A stretch of DNA of 64,000 nt from Streptobacillus canis (GCF_009733925.1 NZ_WOEI01000001.1:1-64000), one strand, 5' to 3'; counted from the first letter of the stretch, positions 18,380 to 27,150 are shown. Translations and numbers: made by a program. Notes: generated by a model from the letters alone, not told the origin.

Positions 18380-18927
18380 TGATTGATTTTTTAAATATTG
18401 AAGATTTTAAGGAAGATATAGAAAATTTTGAAAAGGAAAATAGTATTGAAGAAATATATAAACATATAAAAGATATAAAAAAAATAAAAAAAATAGAGAA
18501 TAATAAAATAGAAATTGAATTTAAATGGAAAGAGTTGTATGATTTTATTGAAAAAAATAAAACAATTTTAAAGAAAATTGAAAATAGTAAAATTTCTACA
18601 ATGAGAGATAATGTTAATTCTCTACCAAAGTTTAAAAGTTTTGTAACTAAGAAAATAAAAAAAGTTGTAGAACTTATTGAAAATAAAACGAGTAGTAATA
18701 AAGAAAAATTAAAAGAGGTCTTAAAAGGAAATATAGATGATGAAAAAAATTTTGATGAATTAATTAATAATATAAGAAATGAAAAAAAAGATTATGAGTA
18801 TGAAATATTTTTATTAAAATTAAGAAAATTTATATTATCAAATGAAATTTTTAAAGAGAGCTTTGTAATAAAAAAAATTATGGAAGAACTATTTATTGTA
18901 ACAAAATATATGAAAACGAGGGATTAA
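18379..18927 (+). CDS. Probable Cas11/Csm2-like small subunit
   Basis: A 182-aa, lysine-rich, all-helical protein. The start at ATG 18379 is chosen because agaggtg lies 7 bases upstream; an in-frame GTG at 18376 is possible. The stop is one base before the next start region. No motif identifies it, but size, helical character and position between Csx10 and Cas7 genes match the small subunit that lines the backbone of type III complexes. The second half (from about residue 90) has the short helical-bundle length of Csm2; the first half is an extension. Confidence 0.5.
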   Translation: MIDFLNIEDFKEDIENFEKENSIEEIYKHIKDIKKIKKIENNKIEIEFKWKELYDFIEKNKTILKKIENSKISTMRDNVNSLPKFKSFVTKKIKKVVELIENKTSSNKEKLKEVLKGNIDDEKNFDELINNIRNEKKDYEYEIFLLKLRKFILSNEIFKESFVIKKIMEELFIVTKYMKTRD

Positions 18928-18928
18928 G

Positions 18929-19717
18929 ATGAAAGGGATAGGATTTAATAAATTTGTTAATAAATATATTATAAATGGATATTTATTTGTGTATAATGGA
19001 TTACATGTAGGAATGGGAACTGATGGTTCAGAAAAAGATTCACCATTTTTTAATGTTAATGGAGAATATCAGATTCCAGGTTCAAGTTTTAGAGGATATT
19101 TAAGATCTAAAATTGAAAAAATTTTATATAATTTTATTGAAAACGAAAAAGATGATGAAATTAGAAATGAAAAATTTCTATTTTATATAAATGATGAGAA
19201 GAAAGAAAAAAAATATTCTAAAGATACTATAGATATAATTTTTGGTACTGTTGAAGGTGAAAAAATTCAAGCAGGTAGAATATTTATCCCCGATCTTCCG
19301 ATGATAAAATCTAGAAATAAAAAAGATGATGAGAAAAATAAAACTCAAAATAGAGATGGAATTATGATTGATAAAGAAACAGGATTGGCTAAAGATGGAG
19401 CTAAATTTGATTATGAAGTAGTTACAAGAGGAAATATTTTTGAATTTAAAATGATATTAGAGAATGTAGAAGAAGAGGAAATAGCTTTAATTTTATTAGG
19501 TTTATCTGAAATAATGAGTGATGAAGGAGATTTATTTGGAGGGAAATTATCTAGGGGTATAGGTAGATGTAAATTGGTAATCGATAACTATAAATATGTT
19601 GATGAAAAATCTATAGAGAATTATATATTAAAAGGTGAATATATTGAAAAGAAAAAAGCAGATTTTGATAAACTAGTTTTAGAAAAAAGAAAAAATATGA
19701 GTATCGGAGGAAATTAA
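18929..19717 (+). CDS. Cas7 (Csm3-like) backbone subunit 1
   Basis: A 262-aa RAMP protein. It has LHVGMGTDGSEKDSPFF near residues 25-40, where D32 or D37 is the candidate catalytic Asp for cutting target RNA. It also has QIPGSSFRGYLRS, GTVEGEKIQAGRIF, DKETGLAKDGAKFDYEVV and the glycine-rich GGKLSRGIGR loop. These are standard Csm3 signatures. Csm3-type Cas7 lines the crRNA and cleaves bound RNA at 6-nt intervals. SD aaaacgaggg. Confidence 0.88.
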   Translation: MKGIGFNKFVNKYIINGYLFVYNGLHVGMGTDGSEKDSPFFNVNGEYQIPGSSFRGYLRSKIEKILYNFIENEKDDEIRNEKFLFYINDEKKEKKYSKDTIDIIFGTVEGEKIQAGRIFIPDLPMIKSRNKKDDEKNKTQNRDGIMIDKETGLAKDGAKFDYEVVTRGNIFEFKMILENVEEEEIALILLGLSEIMSDEGDLFGGKLSRGIGRCKLVIDNYKYVDEKSIENYILKGEYIEKKKADFDKLVLEKRKNMSIGGN

Positions 19718-19718
19718 G

Positions 19719-20504
19719 ATGAATAAATATCTTGATACTTTTAATAAAGTTACGATTTATGTTGAAATTAATACCTTAGAACCTTGTAAGTTTTTAAATG
19801 CAGTTGATAAATCTAATGATAATAGTAATATTGATGGAAAAGATAAAGGTAAAGGTAAAGGTATTAGCAATACATCGACGGTTAATTATGAAATAAATAA
19901 TGAAAGAATTTTTTATATCCCAGGTTCAACAATTAGAGGGAAAATTAGAGAAATATTCAGTTTGATTCAAGAAATTAAAAATGATAAAAATAATTTAGAA
20001 AATGACTTATTTGGTATTGTAGAAGGAGAAAATTCTGTAAAATCAAGAATATTTGTAGAAGATGCAAAGTTTCAAGAAAATCAAATAGAGTTGATAAATC
20101 AAAGTATTCCTAAAAATAAAACAGCAGAGTCTAGAATAATTATAAATAATTGTAAATATTTTGAACTTTTTGATATTTTAAAGATAATACAATTATCACA
20201 TTATGATCAATTTAAGATAGGAAGTAATAAATATAAGGGAAAAGGACTTGTTGAAATTATAATAAAAGAAATAAAAATAGAATTTTCTTCATTATATAAT
20301 GAAATATCAAATGAATATATTAATTACAAAATTGAAAAAAATTTTGAAGAAACTTTTTATAATATAATAGATAAAAGTAGCATAAAACTAGGTGATAAGT
20401 ATCTAAAATTAGTATATGAAGTAAAAAAAGAAATAATTGAAAATATTTTTTCAACCGATTTTGTAAAACATATTGAAGAATATAGGGGTAATAAAAATGA
20501 TTAA
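19719..20504 (+). CDS. Cas7-like backbone subunit 2
   Basis: A 261-aa RAMP protein, more divergent than its neighbour. It has an extended low-complexity insert DGKDKGKGKGISN near residue 45, where Csm3 keeps its catalytic loop, then FYIPGSTIRGKIRE, LFGIVEGENSVKSRIF and KIGSNKYKGKGLVEI as the glycine-rich loop. The catalytic Asp position is uncertain: D in AVDKSND or DGKD. Type III-D complexes typically contain several different Cas7 subunits, each encoded once, which fits here. The last ~70 residues are a helical tail. It overlaps the next gene by 8 bases. Confidence 0.75.
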   Translation: MNKYLDTFNKVTIYVEINTLEPCKFLNAVDKSNDNSNIDGKDKGKGKGISNTSTVNYEINNERIFYIPGSTIRGKIREIFSLIQEIKNDKNNLENDLFGIVEGENSVKSRIFVEDAKFQENQIELINQSIPKNKTAESRIIINNCKYFELFDILKIIQLSHYDQFKIGSNKYKGKGLVEIIIKEIKIEFSSLYNEISNEYINYKIEKNFEETFYNIIDKSSIKLGDKYLKLVYEVKKEIIENIFSTDFVKHIEEYRGNKND

Positions 20505-20865
20505 AGAATTTGAAATACTTCAAGATGAAAAATATTTTGTAATAAGTATTAATTATGAAAAAGTAAATGGAATAAATGTTTATTATGATTTATCAAAAGC
20601 TGATATTAATAATTTAAATTTAGATTTTTATAAACTATATATATTTAATGAAAATAGGATGTATTTATTTTATGGAAATTATTCATATTTTGAATATAAA
20701 GAAAAAAAAGAAGAGAACGAATTTTATGTAAAAGAATATTGTTTAAAAGATAATATAATTGCAATTAATTCTAAAGGAGAAAAAGAGATATTTGATAAAA
20801 TTAGAGTTAATTATTATATAAATAATGATGAAGAAATTTCATACTTTGGAGGTTTGGTAAAATGA
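20497..20865 (+). CDS. Csx19-like type III-D protein
   Basis: 122 aa from ATG 20497 behind aggggtaa; an upstream TTG at 20473 is less likely. It is a small beta-rich protein with LYIFNENRMYLFYGN in the middle and VNYYINNDEEISYFGGL at the end. This pattern, a FNE-x-E/M-L element then a C-terminal RxxxY...D..G....F.GL element, is what I recall of the Csx19 family linked to type III-D loci. The match is from memory of family features, so moderate confidence. It lies directly after the Cas7 genes as Csx19 usually does. Confidence 0.55.
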   Translation: MIKEFEILQDEKYFVISINYEKVNGINVYYDLSKADINNLNLDFYKLYIFNENRMYLFYGNYSYFEYKEKKEENEFYVKEYCLKDNIIAINSKGEKEIFDKIRVNYYINNDEEISYFGGLVK

Positions 20866-21482
20866 ATAAAAGGAGTAGTGGTAAAATAGAATTTTATCTA
20901 AAAACATTAATACCTATTTCTTGTAAAAAAGAAAATTTCTCATTTTTAAATAAACTTAGGTCAATTATTATAGAAAATTTTGTGGGAGATGCTGAAGAGA
21001 AACTTGGAATATTTGGAGAAGATATGAAAGAAGTTCCCAAAATATATTTAGTTGAAGAGAAAAAATTGAATTTTATAGAAAAAAATATAGATGAAAAGAA
21101 AAAGATTATAGAAGAGAATGAAAAAGAATTTATAAAATTATCTGCAGAATTGGAAAGTTTATATAAAAAAATCAAGGAATTATCAGAAAAAAAAGATAAT
21201 AATAAAAATAAAGTAAATATCTTTGCAGTAATGGAAGGGAATTTGTATAAGATTTATTATAAAGATTTAGATGAAGATCATATTAAATCATTAATTAATA
21301 CTTTGAAGAAAAAAATATTTATTTCGTATAAAAATTCAAAAGGTGAAGAAGATGAAAATCCGTATGATACAGGCGTGATAAAAATATATGATATTAAACA
21401 ATATAATTTTAATGAAGAATTCTTTAGTACATTTGAGCCTAATGTTGAAATGTATAAAATAGTAAATATAGAAAGTAAATAA
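20862..21482 (+). CDS. Unknown type III-associated coiled-coil protein
   Basis: A 206-aa protein. Residues 1-65 are a globular start with KIEFYLKTLIPISCKKENF and the motif EEKLGIFGEDMKEVPKIYLVEE. About 66-115 is a charged coiled coil, and 120-206 form a second globular part with KVNIFAVMEGNLYKIYYKDLD and NPYDTGVIKIYDI. It overlaps the Csx19-like gene by 4 bases and ends just before Cas6, so it is made with the complex. I know no family for it. It could be an extra complex subunit, a Cas11-like protein or an accessory factor. Confidence 0.65.
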   Translation: MNKRSSGKIEFYLKTLIPISCKKENFSFLNKLRSIIIENFVGDAEEKLGIFGEDMKEVPKIYLVEEKKLNFIEKNIDEKKKIIEENEKEFIKLSAELESLYKKIKELSEKKDNNKNKVNIFAVMEGNLYKIYYKDLDEDHIKSLINTLKKKIFISYKNSKGEEDENPYDTGVIKIYDIKQYNFNEEFFSTFEPNVEMYKIVNIESK

Positions 21483-21484
21483 AA

Positions 21485-22156
21485 ATGGAAATGGTTTATG
21501 CGATAATATCTTTTGATTTTAATCAAGAATTAAAATCGAATAGAATGAAGAATTTAGAAATGTTAAGAGGAAATATGATTTCAAAATTTAGAAATGAAAT
21601 AAGAGTGCATAATCATTTTGAAGATGGTAAATCAGTTTATAAATTTCCGGAAGTGCAATACAAATATATAAAGAATAAGTTAAGTATCATGTTTTTAAAT
21701 GATATTGATTTAATAATGAAAATAATGAAAGATATAAAAAAAATAAAAATGGGTGAAATTGAATATACAGATTTTAAAAAAGATGTAGTGATAAAAGAAT
21801 ATGATGTTAAATATATTGAAAATGATTTTATTACATATGAATTTGTATCAGACTATATCCCATTTAATCAAAAGAATTATGATTTGTATTTGAAAGCTAA
21901 TTATAGTTTAGAAAAAGCAATTATAAATAATATACTTGAGTTTTTAAAAGGTATAGGGTTACGTTTGAATGAAGATGAAATAATAAGGGTTGAAAAAATT
22001 AATTTAAATAAACAAAATAAGATTGTTATGAAAAACACTGAATTTTTAACCTTTAAGTTGTCATTTGCTACTAATGTTGATTTACCAAATTATATTTCTT
22101 TAGGGAAGAGAAAAAGTATAGGATTTGGAGTAATAAAAAAGAAAACTAATAAATGA
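21485..22156 (+). CDS. cas6: Cas6 crRNA-processing endoribonuclease
   Basis: A 223-aa protein. It has LRGNMISKFRNEIRVHNHF near residues 24-45 (His-rich, possible active-site region), FPEVQYKYIKNKLSIMFL, and a C-terminal glycine-rich loop with PNYISLGKRKSIGFGVI, the RAMP hallmark of Cas6. Cas6 cuts pre-crRNA within the repeat, leaving an 8-nt 5' handle. With both arrays ending in ATTGAAAC, one Cas6 probably serves both. It is the last gene of the effector operon and is followed by a strong terminator. Confidence 0.8.
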   Translation: MEMVYAIISFDFNQELKSNRMKNLEMLRGNMISKFRNEIRVHNHFEDGKSVYKFPEVQYKYIKNKLSIMFLNDIDLIMKIMKDIKKIKMGEIEYTDFKKDVVIKEYDVKYIENDFITYEFVSDYIPFNQKNYDLYLKANYSLEKAIINNILEFLKGIGLRLNEDEIIRVEKINLNKQNKIVMKNTEFLTFKLSFATNVDLPNYISLGKRKSIGFGVIKKKTNK

Positions 22157-22165
22157 AATGATGAA

Positions 22166-22200
22166 AGATGTATATCGAAGTGATATATATCTTTTTTTTT
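22166..22200 (+). terminator. Terminator after cas6
   Basis: agatgtatatc-gaag-tgatatatatct forms an 11-bp imperfect stem followed by at least eight T. It closes the effector operon. The rest of the 316-bp gap to 22473 is AT-rich and holds the promoter of the adaptation operon. Confidence 0.75.
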
Positions 22201-22382
22201 TACAAATTTAAAAGATTTTAGACTTAATTTTAAGTAATAACTACTGCCTAAAAATTTAAGAAAATTTATCTTGATGGAAAGAAAAAGAGTTGATAAAATA
22301 ACAGAATAAATTACTACATTAATTCAAAAAGATAGTAAAAACGTATATTTTTAATAGGGAAAATATAACATGTTTTAATATC

Positions 22383-22411
22383 TTGAAAACAAAAAAATGT
22401 TGTGGTAATAT
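22383..22411 (+). promoter_or_regulatory. Promoter of the csx16-cas1-cas2 operon
   Basis: TTGAAA at 22383-22388 and TAATAT at 22406-22411 are 17 bp apart, about 60 bp before the Csx16 start. It indicates that adaptation and ring-nuclease genes are expressed independently of the effector operon. Confidence 0.55.
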
Positions 22412-22472
22412 ATTTGTGTAGATAAATTAAAAGTAAATATTGATTCCTAAAAATGAAATGAGGTGATGGGAA

Positions 22473-22757
22473 ATGGTAGATTTAGTTGTTACAAGACATA
22501 AAACGTTAGTAGAGTATTTGAAAAATAATAATATAATTTCAAAAGATTGTGAAGTAATTGAGCATGCATCTGCTGAAAATGTTAAAGATAAGGATGTGAT
22601 AGGAGTTTTACCGCATAGCTTATCATGTCTAACAAATACTTTTACAGAAATTGTATTAAATATACCTTTTGAGAAAAGGGGTATGGAATTAACTTTAGAA
22701 GAGATAGAAAAATATATTCTATCAATAAAAAAATATAAAGTGAAAGAAATAAAATAG
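22473..22757 (+). CDS. csx16: Csx16-like CRISPR-associated protein (probable ring nuclease)
   Basis: A 94-aa protein with MVDLVVTRHKTLVEYLK at the start, DVIGVLPHSL in the middle and FEKRGMELTLEEIEKY near the end, matching the small Csx16 (VVA1548) family. Csx16 proteins accompany type III systems with CARF effectors and have been reported as ring nucleases that degrade cyclic oligoadenylate. Here the substrate would be the messenger made by Cas10 for the tandem CARF-HEPN protein. SD atgaggtgatggg. It is the first gene of the operon with cas1-cas2. Confidence 0.75.
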   Translation: MVDLVVTRHKTLVEYLKNNNIISKDCEVIEHASAENVKDKDVIGVLPHSLSCLTNTFTEIVLNIPFEKRGMELTLEEIEKYILSIKKYKVKEIK

Positions 22758-22771
22758 AAAGGAGATTTTTA

Positions 22772-23689
22772 GTGGAAATAATTCTTAATGAATATGGTTC
22801 GAAGATTAGAATAAAAGATAAAATGTTTTTAGTTGAGAATCAAGATAAATCAAAAAGTTTTTCACCCTATAAAGTTGATAGGATAATGATATCATCAAAA
22901 AGTAGTATTTCTGGTGAAGTTGTTGATGTTTGTCATAAACATAATATCGATTTATTGTTTCTTGATGCATATAATTATCCTATTACTAGAATATGGAATA
23001 ATAAGTTTGGTTCAATATCAACATTAAGAAAAAAGCAAATAGAATTCTTTAAAACTGGTAACTCATTAAATCTAGTAAAAGAATGGCACATAGAAAAAAT
23101 AAAAAAATCTATTACTTTATTTAAAGGAGATAAAAATTTAGTAAATGAAATGGAATTAATTCAAAATAAAATAAAAAAATTATCAATTGAAAATGATCTT
23201 ATTGAATTTAGAAATAAACTTTTTTCTTTAGAAGGACAGGCGTCTAAATTGTTTTTTCTTAAATATAATTCTACACTACCTTTAAAATACAGGGCTAAGG
23301 TTAGAGAAAAAAGAAAGACAAAAACAAAAATAAATGCAATGTTAAATTATGGATTTGGAATTTTATACAATCTATTAGAAAAATATATAATAATTGCAGG
23401 AATGGATCCAAGTTATGGAATAATACATATAAATAATTATGGTAAAGTTCCTTTTGTGTATGATTTAATAGAAAAGTACAGATATCTAATCTATAAGATG
23501 GTTAAAGAAATAGTTGAATTTACTGAATACCAAGAAGACGATTTTTCAATCGTAGAAAATAAACTTAAACTAAGTGATAAAGTAAGGAAAGATATTGCTG
23601 AATATTTTAGAAAAAATTTTGAAAAAGAAATTTTAGAAATGAAAAAATATGTTAAATCATTAGCTATGCATATCTTAAAAAATGAGTAA
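22772..23689 (+). CDS. cas1: Cas1 spacer integrase
   Basis: A 305-aa protein starting at GTG 22772 behind aaaggagat. Catalytic residues are visible: E154 in SLEGQASKLFF, H219 in GMDPSYGIIHINNYG, and D231/E234 in FVYDLIEKYR. The N-terminal beta domain has FSPYKVDRIMISSKSSIS. Cas1-Cas2 integrates new spacers at the leader end of both arrays. It overlaps cas2 by 8 bases. There is no reverse-transcriptase fusion. Confidence 0.95.
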   Translation: MEIILNEYGSKIRIKDKMFLVENQDKSKSFSPYKVDRIMISSKSSISGEVVDVCHKHNIDLLFLDAYNYPITRIWNNKFGSISTLRKKQIEFFKTGNSLNLVKEWHIEKIKKSITLFKGDKNLVNEMELIQNKIKKLSIENDLIEFRNKLFSLEGQASKLFFLKYNSTLPLKYRAKVREKRKTKTKINAMLNYGFGILYNLLEKYIIIAGMDPSYGIIHINNYGKVPFVYDLIEKYRYLIYKMVKEIVEFTEYQEDDFSIVENKLKLSDKVRKDIAEYFRKNFEKEILEMKKYVKSLAMHILKNE

Positions 23690-23951
23690 GGAGGCTATTA
23701 AGATAAATTTATTGATAGGATATGATATTAGCGATGATAAAATAAGAGCTAAAGTGTTTAAGGAATTAAAATATTTTGGATTAATAAATATACAGTATTC
23801 GGTTTTCTATGGAGAAGACATAAGTAAAAATATTTTTAATCTAATTAAGATAATGTTTACAAAATTAGAAATTGAAAATTATTTTATTGCAAAAGTGGAG
23901 TCAAAAAATATAGAGGGTATACCTCTTTTAGAAGAAGTAGTTATTATGTAA
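23682..23951 (+). CDS. cas2: Cas2 adaptation protein
   Basis: An 89-aa ferredoxin-like protein. It has LLIGYDISDDKIRAKVFKEL with the conserved YD, and GLINIQYSVFYGEDIS with the QYSVF motif of Cas2. The ATG 23682 overlaps cas1 (atgagtaa), but the SD aaggagg lies inside the first codons, so a start at TTG 23712 is an alternative that gives a more typical N-terminus. It forms the structural core of the Cas1-Cas2 integrase. Confidence 0.9.
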   Translation: MSKEAIKINLLIGYDISDDKIRAKVFKELKYFGLINIQYSVFYGEDISKNIFNLIKIMFTKLEIENYFIAKVESKNIEGIPLLEEVVIM

Positions 23952-23967
23952 TTGAAAGGAGAAAAGT

Positions 23968-24747
23968 ATGAAAAAAATGCGAGCTTTAGTTCAACTAGAG
24001 TACATTGAAAGAATTGCTAATGATTTAGAATCTTTTGAGATAAAAAAAAATACATTAGCGAATATATGGATAAAATACTATTCAGACAAAGAGTTATCAA
24101 GAATAGAAAAAAATAAAAAAGATAAAAAAATGTTTCAATTTAATTTATGGAAAGAAAATGAAGAAAATTATTTTGAAATATTGACTAAACATAAAGAAAA
24201 TTCTGACGCTGAATACATTAGAAATCTAATTAATACTTATTTTATAAATCCTAAATATAAAAGAGAACAAATAATATTCTATGATGAAGTAGAGAAGATC
24301 AACAAAGCAATAGAAAGAAAGAAAAAATTAGAAATAGAATTTTCAGGAGAAAAAATCCATGTTACACCATATGCAATAAAAGTTGATAGAAGTGAAAATT
24401 TTAATATTGTATTTTTGTATAATGAAGAAAAAGAAAAATATATGTTCATTGAATTAAAAAAAATGAAAAATATAGTAATACTAGATATTGCTGGAATATA
24501 TAAAGATAAAGCGTTCATTAAAAAAAATTCAGAAATATTCTTTTATGAAGAACAATTTGAAGGAATAAATTTACAAACTAGATTACCTATAGAAGGAATA
24601 GAAAAAGCTACAAGTAATGTGGTTGATGGAATTAAGAGTGATAAAATTAATACTAAATTGGAAATAGAATTTTTTCCTAAATATAATATAAAAAAAGAAG
24701 ATTATTTTTATACATTTTTAGATAAAAAAAGAGAAGAGGTGATTTAA
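23968..24747 (+). CDS. RHH/WYL-like CRISPR-associated protein 3
   Basis: A 259-aa protein with the same plan as those at 12952 and 13927: RHH-like start (MRALVQLEYIERIANDLESF), a linker with NPKYKREQIIFYDEVEKINK, and a WYL-like sheet (IHVTPYAIKVDRSENFNIV, then KYMFIELKKMKNIVIL). The WCX tail is less clear. It is shorter than the other two and is encoded in the adaptation operon. Three such paralogues in one locus suggests a dedicated sensor or regulator set. SD gaaaggag. Confidence 0.6.
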   Translation: MKKMRALVQLEYIERIANDLESFEIKKNTLANIWIKYYSDKELSRIEKNKKDKKMFQFNLWKENEENYFEILTKHKENSDAEYIRNLINTYFINPKYKREQIIFYDEVEKINKAIERKKKLEIEFSGEKIHVTPYAIKVDRSENFNIVFLYNEEKEKYMFIELKKMKNIVILDIAGIYKDKAFIKKNSEIFFYEEQFEGINLQTRLPIEGIEKATSNVVDGIKSDKINTKLEIEFFPKYNIKKEDYFYTFLDKKREEVI

Positions 24748-24748
24748 A

Positions 24749-25129
24749 ATGAATATGATAACTTTAGAAATAAAAAATATTGAAAAAGAAATAGATTTGT
24801 TATCAGAAAAATTAACAAGTAATAAAAATAAAGTTAGAGAAATTAGTAGAAAAATTACTGGAAAAATAAGTGAGATTTCAGAAAAAATTGAGATGCAAAA
24901 CGATATTATTAAAATTGAGAAAGAAAAAATAAGCGTTTCAAATCATGCTATTTTAAGATATCTAGAAAGAGTTATTGGTTTAGATACAGAAGAGATAAAA
25001 AATTCATTAATAAATGAAAGTTTGTTAAAAAAATTTCAGGAATCTGGTGATGGTGAATATATATTAGAGATACCTAATATGAAATTAAATATAAAAAATG
25101 GAACAATAATTAAAATAGAGGAGGTGTAA
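24749..25129 (+). CDS. Coiled-coil protein with HAILRYLER domain, paralogue 1
   Basis: A 126-aa protein. Residues 1-65 are a charged coiled coil, and 68-126 form a compact domain with SNHAILRYLERVIGLDTEE and a terminal beta hairpin (MKLNIKNGTIIKIEEV). The HAxLRYLER motif is familiar from small phage and prophage proteins of unknown function. The start is ATG 24749 or 24755. It is adjacent to a diverged paralogue, so the two probably form a heteromeric coiled-coil complex. Confidence 0.6.
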   Translation: MNMITLEIKNIEKEIDLLSEKLTSNKNKVREISRKITGKISEISEKIEMQNDIIKIEKEKISVSNHAILRYLERVIGLDTEEIKNSLINESLLKKFQESGDGEYILEIPNMKLNIKNGTIIKIEEV

Positions 25130-25134
25130 AAAAT

Positions 25135-25506
25135 TTGGAAGATAAATTAAAAAAGTTAATAACTGAAGAAAAGAAATTAAGAGAAGAATTAGAATTACTT
25201 AAAAATGAACAAAGAATTTTATCAAGAGAAATTAGTAGATATATACAGATGATAAAAGAAAAGAAAGAGTGTTTAAAAAAATTAAAAGAAAAAAATAGTT
25301 TGAAGATTTCTGATGGAGCAATTTTAACTTATTTAGAAAAAATAATTAAATTGAATTTATCTGAAATTAAAAGTAATATATTAAATGAAAAAGTTAGAAA
25401 CTGGATAAATGTTACAGGAGATGGTCTTTATCCATTAGAAAATTCAAATCATAAATTATTAGTAAAAAACAATAAAATTATTACAGTATTACCAAATAAT
25501 GAGTAG
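25135..25506 (+). CDS. Coiled-coil protein with HAILRYLER-like domain, paralogue 2
   Basis: A 123-aa protein starting at TTG 25135 behind ggaggtg. It has an N-terminal coiled coil and a domain with SDGAILTYLEKIIKLNLSE followed by HKLLVKNNKIITVL. The His of the motif in paralogue 1 is Gly here and Arg is Thr, so if the domain is catalytic, this copy is likely inactive and structural. Spacing to the neighbours is 5 and 15 bases. Confidence 0.6.
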   Translation: MEDKLKKLITEEKKLREELELLKNEQRILSREISRYIQMIKEKKECLKKLKEKNSLKISDGAILTYLEKIIKLNLSEIKSNILNEKVRNWINVTGDGLYPLENSNHKLLVKNNKIITVLPNNE

Positions 25507-25521
25507 GAGGTTAGATAAACT

Positions 25522-27081
25522 ATGCAAAAAGAATTGCAATCAAATTTAATTAAAAATGCAAGTTATAGATCGATGCAAGATAGTGAATTGAATTTTGATT
25601 ATAGTAGAGAAGTGATACATATTCATGATAAAGAATATTTTAATGTATCGTATAATTGTTTAGGTATATCATTGAAAAATATAATAAATGATATAGAAGA
25701 TTTTGATTATGCCTTAACGAAAATTGAGATATTTATTACAGAATTATGTAATGAACAGTCTGGTGGGATAGGAATAATTAATATAGATGAAGATTTAAAA
25801 AAATTTGCACAAAAAAATGAAAAAGAAATATTAGTAAAAAATTTTAGAAACTTCTTCGAAAAATTAAATGCTAATCTTAGAAAAGGTATCGAGAATGCAT
25901 ATGTAACTTTTAACTTGGGACAAGATATTAGTGAAGAAGGTAGAATTATTACAAAATGTATTTTAGAAGCACTTAGATTAGGTAGTAGAGATAAAGGGAG
26001 ACAATTTATATTCCCAAATGTTGTCTTTAAATATAAAAAAGGTGTTAATGAAGACTTATTTTCATTAGCTACAGAAGTAACAGCTGTGAGAATGAATCCA
26101 ACTTATTTAAATTTAGATTCAGAATTATTGAGAGATTATAACCCTTTAGAAATAGGAATAATGGGATGCAGAACTTTAGTTACTAAAAATATTAATGGTA
26201 AATCTGGATCTTTAAATAGAGGTAATGTACAAGCAATATCTTTAAATTTACCAAAAATTGCAACAATTTCGAAAAATTTTGATAATTTTATTGAAAATTT
26301 AGAGATATATATGAATGAAACAATGGAAATTTTAAAGAAGAAACATGATGTTTTATCAGAAATGGATAAAAATAATTTTGGTATTTTAACTAAGTATAAT
26401 TTGTATGTAGATTCAGATAAAGAGTTGAGAAAAATGTTTTCTAATGGGACTTATTCTATTGGATTTATTGGGATATGGGAGACGCTAGCCTATTTATTTA
26501 AAAAAGAAATTTCAAAGGAATTTGTAAAAGATAATATTGAAAAAGCACTTGAAATAATAAAGTTTATGAGAAATAAAACAGATTATTTTTCAAATGTATA
26601 CGGATTAAATGTTTCACTATTAGCATCTGCTGGAGAAGGAATTTGTAAAAAATTTGCAATTGATGATCCAAATTATGAATATTATACTAATTCTTTTCAT
26701 GTACCTGTTTATTTAGAAATTAATATTAAAAATAAAATTGAAATAGAATCTAAATTTGTTAAATATTGTAATGGAGGTAATATAACATATGTTGAATTTC
26801 CGCATCCAATGAAAGAAAACCCCAAAACTATATCTTGTGCTGTTTTAGGTGCTTTTGAATATGATATTACTTATTTTGGGATAAATTTTAAATTAGATGT
26901 GTGTAATGAATGTAATAGTGAAGGTGTATTTGATCAGGAATGTCCATTTTGTTCTTCTACAAATATAGATAGATATAGAAGAGTATCAGGATATATTTCT
27001 TTAAAACAAAATCTCTCAATTGGAAAAGCAGCAGAAGAAAAAATAAGAAAGAGTAATTTGATATTAGAAACAGGTGATTAG
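25522..27081 (+). CDS. Short class III (anaerobic) ribonucleotide reductase-like glycyl radical protein
   Basis: A 519-aa protein. It has VIHIHDKEYF and YNCLGIS (C46), MGCRT (C216) with the SLNRGNVQAISLNLPKIA block typical of NrdD, a zinc site C461-x2-C464...C475-x2-C478, and RRVSGYIS with candidate radical Gly490. NrdD reduces ribonucleotides to deoxyribonucleotides after activation by NrdG. The protein lacks the N-terminal ATP-cone of housekeeping NrdD (about 700 aa), and no nrdG is seen in the window. It is the last gene of the CRISPR adaptation operon, so a defence-linked role in nucleotide metabolism is a hypothesis. Catalytic residues appear intact. SD gtaggagg. Confidence 0.85.
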   Translation: MQKELQSNLIKNASYRSMQDSELNFDYSREVIHIHDKEYFNVSYNCLGISLKNIINDIEDFDYALTKIEIFITELCNEQSGGIGIINIDEDLKKFAQKNEKEILVKNFRNFFEKLNANLRKGIENAYVTFNLGQDISEEGRIITKCILEALRLGSRDKGRQFIFPNVVFKYKKGVNEDLFSLATEVTAVRMNPTYLNLDSELLRDYNPLEIGIMGCRTLVTKNINGKSGSLNRGNVQAISLNLPKIATISKNFDNFIENLEIYMNETMEILKKKHDVLSEMDKNNFGILTKYNLYVDSDKELRKMFSNGTYSIGFIGIWETLAYLFKKEISKEFVKDNIEKALEIIKFMRNKTDYFSNVYGLNVSLLASAGEGICKKFAIDDPNYEYYTNSFHVPVYLEINIKNKIEIESKFVKYCNGGNITYVEFPHPMKENPKTISCAVLGAFEYDITYFGINFKLDVCNECNSEGVFDQECPFCSSTNIDRYRRVSGYISLKQNLSIGKAAEEKIRKSNLILETGD

Positions 27082-27150
27082 TTTTTTAAAAATTATTGAA
27101 AAAATTATAAAGATTAAGGATATAAAAATGATGTGTATAGATTGTGTTGT

